Positions 5,701 through 10,949 of a stretch of 10,949 nucleotides of DNA are shown one piece after another. Source of the stretch: Microbacteriaceae bacterium UBA6152 (GTDB taxonomy: Bacteria; Actinomycetota; Actinomycetes; Actinomycetales; Microbacteriaceae). Within the stretch, counting starts at the first letter, position 1; every line of letters starts with the position of its first letter. Location: the NCBI GenBank assembly GCA_002423075.1, contig DIUS01000065.1, positions 1 through 10,949 on the forward strand, given 5' to 3'. A model generated the notes under the pieces. The model was not told where the DNA came from, did not search any database, and was given only the letters and a program-made list of their open reading frames with translations. The position numbers and the translations under genes are program-made.

Positions 5701-6897
5701 TCAGACCACCTCGACGGCTTCGAGCTCGCGCTCGATCGCCGCGACCAGGCGCGCTTCGAGCTCGGCGTTGCCGATCTTCTGCACGACGTCGATCAAGAAG
5801 CCCTGCACGACCAGGCGGCGCGCCTCCTGCTCATCGATGCCGCGCGAACGCAGGTAGAACAGGTGCTCATCGTCGAAGCGGCCCGTGGCGCTCGCGTGGC
5901 CTGCCCCGGCGATGTCGCCGGTCTCGATCTCGAGGTTCGGAATCGAATCGGCGCGCGTGCCATCACTCAGCACGAGGTTGCGGTTCTGCTCGTACGAGTC
6001 GGTGCCCGTCGCAAGACGGCCGATGAGCACGTCGCCGACCCAGACGGTGCGCGCACCCTGACCGTTGAGAGCGCCCTTGTAGGTAACGCGGCTGATCGTG
6101 TGAGGTGCGATGTGGTGCACGTAGACACGCTGCTCGAGGTGCTGGCCGGCGTCGGCAAAGTAGAGGCCGAGCAACTGGCCATCGGCACCGGCACCGGAGA
6201 GGTGCACCGAGGGGTTCACCCGCACGACGGAGCCGCCGAGCGACACGACGACGTGCTTGAGGTGAGCATCCCGATCGACACGGCCGAACTGGCTCGACAG
6301 GTGAACCGACTCGTCATCCCATTCCTGCAGGCTGACGACGGTGAGATCGCTGCCGGCTTCGGCGACGACCTCGACGTTCTCGCTCAACCGGGCAGAGCCG
6401 CGGTTGTCGATGATGACGAGCCCGCGAGCGTTCGGCTTCGCGGTGATGATCGTGTGGGCGGCCCGCGGAGTGCTGTCGGCACCGGTGCGGTCGATCGTGA
6501 CGACAACGGGCTCTTCGGTCGTGAGCGTCACCGACAGCGCCTTCTCGAACCGCGACCAGGCGTTGGCGGCCGCCCGCTCTTCCGCGAGACCGGCGGTGCC
6601 GATGCGAGCGTCGGTGCGGTCGATCCACTCGCATGTGACACCATCGGCCTCGGACACGATAGCCGGGAACGGGGAGCCGTCGAGCTCGTCGTCGATCAGG
6701 TCGCGCACCGCGGCGACAGGCGTCAGGCGCCACTCCAGCTCGCGACCGGTGACCTCGGGAAAGTCGCTGTGCGCGGCAGACGCGAAGCGTTCGGAACGGG
6801 TCTGCACCGGCACCGGCGAGCCGGGACCGTGAGAGTGCGCTTGCGCACCGGGCACTGCGGCCTCGTCGATGGACGGGGTCGTGGGGGCGGAGCTCAT
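5701..6897 (-). CDS. sufD: SufD, Fe-S cluster scaffold subunit
   Basis: A partner of SufB in the SufBC2D scaffold complex. It has 398 residues. The first 60 or so are variable and low in complexity (APTTPSIDEAAVPG...). The beta-helix core follows, and the conserved C-terminal block is GAGHASATGRFDDEHLFYLRSRGI (331-354). H334 in this block occupies the place of E. coli SufD H360, proposed as a cluster ligand or proton relay at the SufB-SufD interface (alignment by distance from the C-terminus and motif). There is only one cysteine, C89. ATG at 6897-6895 abuts the sufB stop exactly (TAG then ATG), so translation is probably coupled. A GGAAGG 13 bases upstream is a somewhat distant ribosome binding site. 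Its stop is one base before the Rieske start. Confidence 0.95.
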   Translation of the reverse strand: MSSAPTTPSIDEAAVPGAQAHSHGPGSPVPVQTRSERFASAAHSDFPEVTGRELEWRLTPVAAVRDLIDDELDGSPFPAIVSEADGVTCEWIDRTDARIGTAGLAEERAAANAWSRFEKALSVTLTTEEPVVVTIDRTGADSTPRAAHTIITAKPNARGLVIIDNRGSARLSENVEVVAEAGSDLTVVSLQEWDDESVHLSSQFGRVDRDAHLKHVVVSLGGSVVRVNPSVHLSGAGADGQLLGLYFADAGQHLEQRVYVHHIAPHTISRVTYKGALNGQGARTVWVGDVLIGRLATGTDSYEQNRNLVLSDGTRADSIPNLEIETGDIAGAGHASATGRFDDEHLFYLRSRGIDEQEARRLVVQGFLIDVVQKIGNAELEARLVAAIERELEAVEVV

Positions 6898-8316
6898 CTA
6901 GCCGACACTGCCTTCCATGCTCATCTCGATGAGCTTGTTGAGTTCGAGTGCGTACTCCATGGGTAGTTCGCGCGCGATGGGCTCGATGAACCCGCGCACG
7001 ATCATGGCCATGGCCTCGTCTTCGGGCAAGCCGCGCGACTGCAGGTAGAACAGCTGCTCTTCGCTGACGCGCGATACGGTCGCCTCGTGGCCGAGCTGCA
7101 CGTCGTCGACGCGAATATCGATCGCCGGGTAGGTGTCTGACCGCGAGATCGTGTCGACGAGCAGCGCGTCGCAGCGCACGGTGTTGGCCGAGTGGTGCGC
7201 GGTCGCATCGACGCGCACCTCACCGCGGTATCCGGCGCGACCGCCGCCACGGGCGATCGACTTCGAGACGATCGACGACGTCGTGTACGGCGCCATGTGA
7301 ATCATCTTGGCTCCGGCGTCCTGGTGCTGGCCGGGGCCGGCGAACGCGACCGAGAGGGTCTCGCCCTTGGCGTGCTCGCCCATGAGGAAGATCGACGGGT
7401 ACTTCATCGTGACCTTCGAGCCGATGTTGCCGTCGATCCATTCCATCGTCGCGCCCTCGTGCGCTACGGCGCGCTTAGTCACGAGGTTGTAGACGTTGTT
7501 CGACCAGTTCTGAATCGTCGTGTAGCGCACACGAGCGTTCTTCTTGACGATGATCTCGACGACAGCCGAGTGCAGCGAGTCGCTCTTGTAGATCGGCGCC
7601 GTGCAGCCTTCGATGTAGTGCACGTATGAGCCCTCGTCAGCGATGATGAGCGTGCGCTCGAACTGGCCCATGTTCTCAGTGTTGATCCGGAAGTAGGCCT
7701 GCAGCGGAATCTCAACGTGCACGCCCGGCGGCACGTAGACGAACGAGCCGCCCGACCACACGGCCGTGTTGAGCGCGGCGAACTTGTTGTCCCCGGCCGG
7801 AATCACTGTGCCGAAGTACTCGGTGAAGAATTCGGGATGCTCACGCAACGCCGTATCGGTGTCCATGAAGATGACGCCCTGGGCCTCGAGGTCTTCACGG
7901 ATCTGGTGGTAGACAACCTCAGACTCGTATTGCGCGGCAACGCCCGCGACGAGACGCTGACGCTCTGCCTCGGGGATGCCGAGCTTCTCGTAGGTGTTCT
8001 TGATCTCTTCCGGCAGCTCTTCCCACGTGGTCGCCTGCTTCTCGGTCGACCGCACGAAGTACTTGATGTTGTCGAAGTCGATGCCCGACAGGTCGGCGCC
8101 CCACAGCGGCATGGGCTTCTGGCCGAAGAGCTTCAAGCCCTTCAGTCGCAGGTCGAGCATCCACTGCGGTTCGTCTTTGAGGGTCGAAATGTTGCGCACG
8201 ACGCTGTCGTCGATGCCGCGGCGCGCGGTGGAGCCCGCGATGTCAGAGTCGGACCAGCCGAATTCGTACTGGCCGAGTCCCTCGAGTTCTGGTCGGTCGA
8301 TGAGCACGTCAGACAC
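6898..8316 (-). CDS. sufB: SufB, Fe-S cluster scaffold subunit
   Basis: The scaffold on which sulfide and iron form nascent clusters. I place the start at GTG 8316-8314 (MSDVLIDRPELEGLGQYEFG), with AGAGG 6 bases upstream. This gives 472 residues, normal for actinobacteria. The frame stays open upstream to a GTG at 8505. Motifs: EGCTAP (236-241), AHHSANTVRCDALL (373-386), GHEATVSRVSEEQLFYLQSRGL (409-430), ELPMEYALELNKLIE (450-464). The protein has only two cysteines: C238, matching E. coli C254 (sulfur entry), and C382, matching E. coli C405 (sulfur acceptor). E411 matches E. coli E434. These matches rest on motif and distance from the C-terminus. First gene of the operon; no sufR-like regulator gene lies upstream. 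Confidence 0.95.
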   Translation of the reverse strand: MSDVLIDRPELEGLGQYEFGWSDSDIAGSTARRGIDDSVVRNISTLKDEPQWMLDLRLKGLKLFGQKPMPLWGADLSGIDFDNIKYFVRSTEKQATTWEELPEEIKNTYEKLGIPEAERQRLVAGVAAQYESEVVYHQIREDLEAQGVIFMDTDTALREHPEFFTEYFGTVIPAGDNKFAALNTAVWSGGSFVYVPPGVHVEIPLQAYFRINTENMGQFERTLIIADEGSYVHYIEGCTAPIYKSDSLHSAVVEIIVKKNARVRYTTIQNWSNNVYNLVTKRAVAHEGATMEWIDGNIGSKVTMKYPSIFLMGEHAKGETLSVAFAGPGQHQDAGAKMIHMAPYTTSSIVSKSIARGGGRAGYRGEVRVDATAHHSANTVRCDALLVDTISRSDTYPAIDIRVDDVQLGHEATVSRVSEEQLFYLQSRGLPEDEAMAMIVRGFIEPIARELPMEYALELNKLIEMSMEGSVG

Positions 8317-8561
8317 GATGTTCCTCTTCTCTTTGCCGAACCCAACCCGATGATCGGTCAGGACATTCCTGCTCTCGACACGCACAGAGGTTCGCGGCTT
8401 GCGGTGCGCGACACCGTGCGGCGGATGCTCATCCAGCGCATCTACACTGGCGCACGACGGGTCGTGCGGCGCAGCCGAGCTGCTCGATGAACCCACGATC
8501 GTCACTGATGGAGAGCTCCTTGATTCTACAGGGAGGATGCTGAAAGAGGAGGAAGCTGGCT
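8317..8561. promoter_or_regulatory. Divergent intergenic region sufB / ctaA
   Basis: About 245 bases with no convincing gene. On minus, TAGAAT (8528-8523) is the best -10 for the suf operon and would leave a leader of about 200 bases; the -35 is unclear. On plus, TACACT (8443-8448) is a possible ctaA -10 without a clear -35. AGGAGG (8547-8552) is a strong ribosome binding site 9 bases before the ctaA GTG. Two hairpins lie within it: CGCACGA-CGGG-TCGTGCG (8451-8468) and CGGTG-CGCGA-CACCG (8402-8416). The sufB frame is open through 8505, where a GTG lies 10 bases after AAGGAG, so a longer SufB or an upstream peptide cannot be excluded. Confidence 0.45.
8451..8468. repeat. 7-bp inverted repeat in the sufB leader
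   Basis: Perfect arms CGCACGA and TCGTGCG with a CGGG tetraloop. It lies between the candidate sufB and ctaA promoters, inside the predicted sufB leader. It could be an operator for an Fe-S responsive regulator or an RNA hairpin. No T-run follows and no gene ends here, so it is not an ordinary gene-end terminator. Confidence 0.5.
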
Positions 8562-9503
8562 GTGAACCGGCTGTACCAGTGGTTGCCCGCCTCGACCGCC
8601 GACCGCCGCGTGCGTGTCATCGCCTGGGCCTCGCTCGTGAGTCAGACGCTCATCGTCGGCACCGGTGGAGCCGTGCGTCTCACCGGCTCGGGTCTCGGGT
8701 GCCCGACCTGGCCGCGGTGCACAGAAGACTCGTTTGTGGCCACTCCTGAGATGGGCATCCACGGCATCGTCGAGTTCGGCAACCGACTGCTGACCTTCGT
8801 GCTCGTCATTATCGCGCTCGTCGCCTTCTTCTCGGTGCTGCGGATGCGGCGCGAGCGCCCCGAGCTCCTGCGGCTCACTGTCGCACTGGGCCTCGGAATC
8901 CCTCTTCAGGCCGTCATCGGAGGCATCACGGTGCTGACGCAGCTCAACCCGTGGATCGTCGGCCTGCACTTCGTGGTCTCGGCCGTGCTCGTCGCTCTTG
9001 CCGTCGTGTTCGTGCATCGCGTCTACCGCGGCCGCACCACGGGCGAGTTGCTCGTGCCGCGACCTGTGCAGGCGCTCGCGCTCGCGACCGCCGTAGGAGC
9101 ATGGATCACGGTGCTCGTCGGCATCGTGGTCACCGGCTCTGGGCCGCATGCCGGCGATGGCGGTGCTGCCCGCAACGGGCTCGACAGTGAGCTACTGCAG
9201 CACGTGCATTCCTGGCCCGCCTACATCACTTTCGGCCTCAGTGTGCTGTTGCTCGTCGTCGCTCTTCGGCTGAGGCTGACTCCCCTGCGCCGATCCGTGA
9301 TTGCTCTACTCGCCGTCGAGGTTGTGCAGATCGCCGTCGGGCTTGCGCAGGCACGACTCGGGCTGCCTGAACTGCTCGTGGGAATCCACATGGTGCTCGC
9401 CTGCGTGCTGATTGCCGTCGTCACGCTCGTGCTTCTCACGCTGCGCGGCTCGGAACAGGCAGGTGTGGCGCCAGCGCCCGAACTCGCGTCGACCGCCGGC
9501 TGA
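8562..9503 (+). CDS. ctaA: Heme A synthase, COX15/CtaA family
   Basis: A membrane enzyme that oxidises the C8 methyl of heme O to the formyl group of heme A, the prosthetic group of aa3-type oxidases. It has 313 residues with eight predicted membrane segments in two similar halves. Family signatures: VRLTGSGLGCPTWPRC (38-53) in the first extracytoplasmic loop, with a C47/C53 pair as in Bacillus CtaA; HGIVEFGNR (67-75, H67 and E71); LHF (H136); VTGSGPHAGD (190-199); HVHSW (H214/H216); GIHMVLAC (H276). The four heme-ligand histidines expected for the family correspond to H67, H136, H216 and H276. The C-terminal 20 residues are a polar tail. GTG at 8562 follows AGGAGG at 9 bases. Convergent with ctaB, the previous enzyme of the pathway, with only 4 bases between stops. 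Confidence 0.94.
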   Translation: MNRLYQWLPASTADRRVRVIAWASLVSQTLIVGTGGAVRLTGSGLGCPTWPRCTEDSFVATPEMGIHGIVEFGNRLLTFVLVIIALVAFFSVLRMRRERPELLRLTVALGLGIPLQAVIGGITVLTQLNPWIVGLHFVVSAVLVALAVVFVHRVYRGRTTGELLVPRPVQALALATAVGAWITVLVGIVVTGSGPHAGDGGAARNGLDSELLQHVHSWPAYITFGLSVLLLVVALRLRLTPLRRSVIALLAVEVVQIAVGLAQARLGLPELLVGIHMVLACVLIAVVTLVLLTLRGSEQAGVAPAPELASTAG

Positions 9504-9510
9504 CCGGCTA
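9490..9510. terminator. Weak hairpin at the convergent ctaA / ctaB ends
   Basis: The two stop codons are separated by only four bases (9504-9507). GCCGG-CTGA-CCGGC can form a 5-base-pair stem overlapping the ctaA TGA. The region is too short for separate terminators, and this weak stem is the only candidate for ending either transcript locally. Confidence 0.25.
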
Positions 9511-10428
9511 GAACGGCAGCAGCGGGTCGATTCCGACCGCGACGAACAAGAGCGTCAGATAGGTGATGCTCGCGTGAAACACCCGCATCGGGGCGGCTTC
9601 CTCGTCGCGCACCGCGCGGCCGTGCAACCGGTGGCTCTCGATGATGAACCATCCGCCCGACAGCACGGCGACCGCGGTGTAGAGGGCGCCCATGGAGGCG
9701 ATCGGGATAAGCAGCAGAGACGCGATGACTGTCGCCCAGGCGTAGAGGATCACCTGCACGCCGACAGTCGCTCTATCGCGCATGACCGCGAGCATCGGCA
9801 CATCGGCGGCAGCGTAATCGTCGCGATACTTCATCGACAAAGGCCAGTAGTGCGGTGGGGTCCAGAGGAAGACCACAAGGAAGAGGATGAACGGAGGCCA
9901 GTCGAGCGAGCCGGTCACGGCGCTCCAACCGATGAGCACGGGGAAGCACCCTGCGATGCCGCCCCAGATGATGTTCTGCTCGGTACGGCGCTTGAGGACG
10001 AGCGTGTAGATCACCACGTAGAACACGATGGCAGCGAGCGAGAGCGCTGCTGCGAGCCAGTTCGTCGTGAGCGCGAGCCAGACAATAGAGACCACACCGA
10101 TCGTGTAGGCGAAGACCAGTGCCGAGCGATCAGAGATCTCGCCCGTCGCGAGAGGCCGGTTGCTCGTGCGCTTCATGAGTCGATCGATGTCGCGATCGAT
10201 GTACATGTTGAAGGCGCCGGCCGATCCCGCCGATAGTGCGCCTCCGATCAAGGTGGCGAGCACGAGCCAGATGCTCGGCAAACCGTCGGCCGCCAAGAAC
10301 ATCACCGGGGCGGTCGTCACGAGCAACAGCTCAATGACCCGTGGCTTCGTCAGAGCGACGTAGGCCCTGATGGTGTGACGGAGTCCTCGCGGTCGCGTCG
10401 TGACGGCGTGATCGAGCGCGGTATCCAT
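9508..10428 (-). CDS. ctaB: Protoheme IX farnesyltransferase (heme O synthase)
   Basis: A UbiA-family membrane prenyltransferase that adds a farnesyl group to heme B to give heme O, the substrate of CtaA. It has 306 residues and about nine membrane segments. The Mg-diphosphate motif NMYIDRDID (74-82: N74, D78, D82), followed by RLMKRTSNRPLATGEIS, is typical of CtaB. The second motif region is VLKRRTEQNIIWGGIAGCFPVLIGW, then PPHYWPLSMKYRDDYAAADVPML, which separates CtaB from other UbiA enzymes. ATG at 10428-10426 (MDTALDHAV) is preceded by AAAGGGAG close to the start. Divergent from tkt across 186 bases, a neighbourhood common in actinobacteria. The convergent ctaA lies 4 bases from its stop, so both steps from heme B to heme A are encoded here, on opposite strands. 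Confidence 0.95.
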   Translation of the reverse strand: MDTALDHAVTTRPRGLRHTIRAYVALTKPRVIELLLVTTAPVMFLAADGLPSIWLVLATLIGGALSAGSAGAFNMYIDRDIDRLMKRTSNRPLATGEISDRSALVFAYTIGVVSIVWLALTTNWLAAALSLAAIVFYVVIYTLVLKRRTEQNIIWGGIAGCFPVLIGWSAVTGSLDWPPFILFLVVFLWTPPHYWPLSMKYRDDYAAADVPMLAVMRDRATVGVQVILYAWATVIASLLLIPIASMGALYTAVAVLSGGWFIIESHRLHGRAVRDEEAAPMRVFHASITYLTLLFVAVGIDPLLPF

Positions 10429-10614
10429 GGCTCCCTTTGTCGTGAGGGTGGTGCTGAGGTGAGTCTACGGGGGTTGGCCCGAGAGGTCGCCGTGCACCGA
10501 GCGAGGCATACAGCCCTCTCTATACTGGCGAGGGTCGACGACGCCCTGCGCGGGAGTGGTCCGTGCAGGGTGGACGACGTCCGCATCCGATCCGAGAGAG
10601 GGCTCTTCGACGCC
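10429..10614. promoter_or_regulatory. Divergent intergenic region ctaB / tkt
   Basis: 186 bases without a gene. On plus, TATACT (10521-10526) is the best -10 in the window and would start the tkt mRNA near 10533; no clear -35 is seen. It is bracketed by the inverted repeat CCCTC (10514-10518) and GAGGG (10530-10534), a layout that suits an operator. On minus, TAGACT (10467-10462) is a candidate ctaB -10, giving a leader of about 27 bases. The predicted tkt leader (about 80 bases) holds a strong hairpin at 10542-10572. The ribosome binding site is probably GAGAGGG (10596-10602), about 12 bases before the ATG. Confidence 0.5.
10542..10572 (+). other. Predicted RNA hairpin in the tkt leader
   Basis: In the 31-base segment 10542-10572 the arms pair over 13 consecutive positions, ten Watson-Crick and three G-U, around the five-base loop AGTGG (10555-10559). 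The core arm pair is CCCTGC (10544-10549) with GCAGGG (10565-10570). It would lie about 10-40 bases into the tkt mRNA if TATACT is the promoter. No T-run follows. It may be a stability or regulatory element, or may simply reflect GC-rich sequence. Confidence 0.5.
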
Positions 10615-10949
10615 ATGACCGACATCACCTGGGACCAGATCGACAACGATGCCGTCGACACCGCGAGGTTACTCGCCGCCGACGCCGTCGAGAAGGTCGG
10701 CAATGGCCACCCGGGAACGGCGATGTCGCTCGCCCCCGTGGCTTACCTGCTGCACCAGAAGGTCATGCAGCACGATCCGAGTGACCCCCAGTGGCTCGGC
10801 CGCGATCGTTTTATTCTCTCGGCGGGCCACAGCTCGCTCACGCAGTACGTGCAGCTCTACTTGGGTGGCTACGGCCTCGAACTCGACGACCTCAAGGCTC
10901 TGCGCACCTGGGGCTCGAAGACTCCCGGGCACCCCGAGTACGGGCACAC
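10615..10949 (+). CDS. tkt: Transketolase (5' part, runs off right edge)
   Basis: A thiamine-diphosphate enzyme that moves two-carbon ketol units in the pentose phosphate pathway. The first 111 codons are visible. Motifs: DAVEKVGNGHPGTAMSLAP (23-41, with H32 of the family GHPG motif), RDRFILSAGHSS (63-74, with H72), and TPGHPEYGH (103-111, with H106), all matching transketolase N-termini and not DXP synthase. The ATG at 10615 gives the usual actinobacterial N-terminus (short, then W-D, then VDTARLLAADAVEK). An in-frame GTG at 10570 would add 15 residues, but it falls in the hairpin and lacks a good ribosome binding site. Divergent from ctaB, as in many actinobacteria, where transaldolase and other pentose phosphate genes often follow downstream. 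Confidence 0.95.
   Translation, partial: MTDITWDQIDNDAVDTARLLAADAVEKVGNGHPGTAMSLAPVAYLLHQKVMQHDPSDPQWLGRDRFILSAGHSSLTQYVQLYLGGYGLELDDLKALRTWGSKTPGHPEYGH

Noticed and set aside
5464..6966. A 500-codon open frame on plus opposite sufD and the Rieske gene
   Set aside because: It is antisense to clearly assigned genes, its translation is Arg/Asp/Val-rich without recognisable motifs, and long antisense frames are expected in GC-rich coding DNA.
8444..8453. ACACT as a possible half site for a SufR-type regulator
   Set aside because: The partner half site I would expect after five bases is not present, and my memory of the consensus is not firm.
7717..8490. A 257-codon open frame on plus opposite sufB
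   Set aside because: It is antisense to sufB with no motif or plausible start context.
1..10949. Mobile elements, CRISPR array, tRNA, rRNA, defence or toxin-antitoxin genes
   Set aside because: I looked for transposase or integrase motifs, regular direct repeats and tRNA-like cloverleaf segments and saw none. The window is fully accounted for by housekeeping genes.

Overview
The window looks like core chromosome from a high-GC actinobacterium, most probably Microbacteriaceae. The evidence is GC-rich third codon positions, frequent GTG starts, actinobacterial versions of DUF3099, SURF1, ABC-F and SufB, and the gene order. The order broadly resembles the tkt / ctaB / ctaA-like / sufBDC-sufT / ABC-F / fabG neighbourhood of Mycobacterium tuberculosis (Rv1449c to Rv1483), recalled rather than searched. 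I see no mobile element, CRISPR array, tRNA, rRNA or prophage gene. Genes are densely packed and twelve of the fourteen are readily assigned. The other two are a DUF3099 membrane protein and an 81-residue Cys/His-rich protein of unknown function.

Layout. (1) 1-305, minus: 5' part of fabG (3-oxoacyl-ACP reductase). (2) 427-1879, plus: three genes overlapping by GTGA (DUF3099, the 81-aa protein, SURF1). (3) 1876-3474, minus: an ABC-F ATPase whose stop codon overlaps the SURF1 stop in one CTAG. (4) 3582-4202, plus: bioY, the biotin-binding subunit of an ECF transporter. (5) 8316-4261, minus: a five-gene operon sufB-sufD-Rieske-sufC-sufT, closed by a strong inverted repeat shared with bioY. (6) 8562-9503, plus: ctaA (heme A synthase, COX15 type), converging with (7) ctaB (heme O synthase) at 10428-9508, minus. 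(8) 10615 to the right edge, plus: 5' part of tkt (transketolase).

Two themes link the genes. The Suf operon builds and delivers Fe-S clusters. SURF1, CtaB and CtaA supply the assembly factor and heme A needed by an aa3-type cytochrome c oxidase: CtaB converts heme B to heme O, CtaA converts heme O to heme A, and SURF1 helps install it. FabG (fatty acid elongation), BioY (biotin for acyl-CoA carboxylases) and Tkt (pentose phosphate pathway) are core metabolism.

Nothing here amounts to a clearly new system. The points most worth a second look are non-coding: an inverted repeat between fabG and the DUF3099 gene (369-394), a palindrome between the ABC-F gene and bioY (3531-3543), the sufB/ctaA intergenic region (8317-8561), and a predicted hairpin in the tkt leader (10542-10572). 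Also of note are the Rieske protein embedded in a Suf operon that has no sufS, sufU or sufR here, the uncharacterised 81-aa protein, and the lower GC content of surf1.
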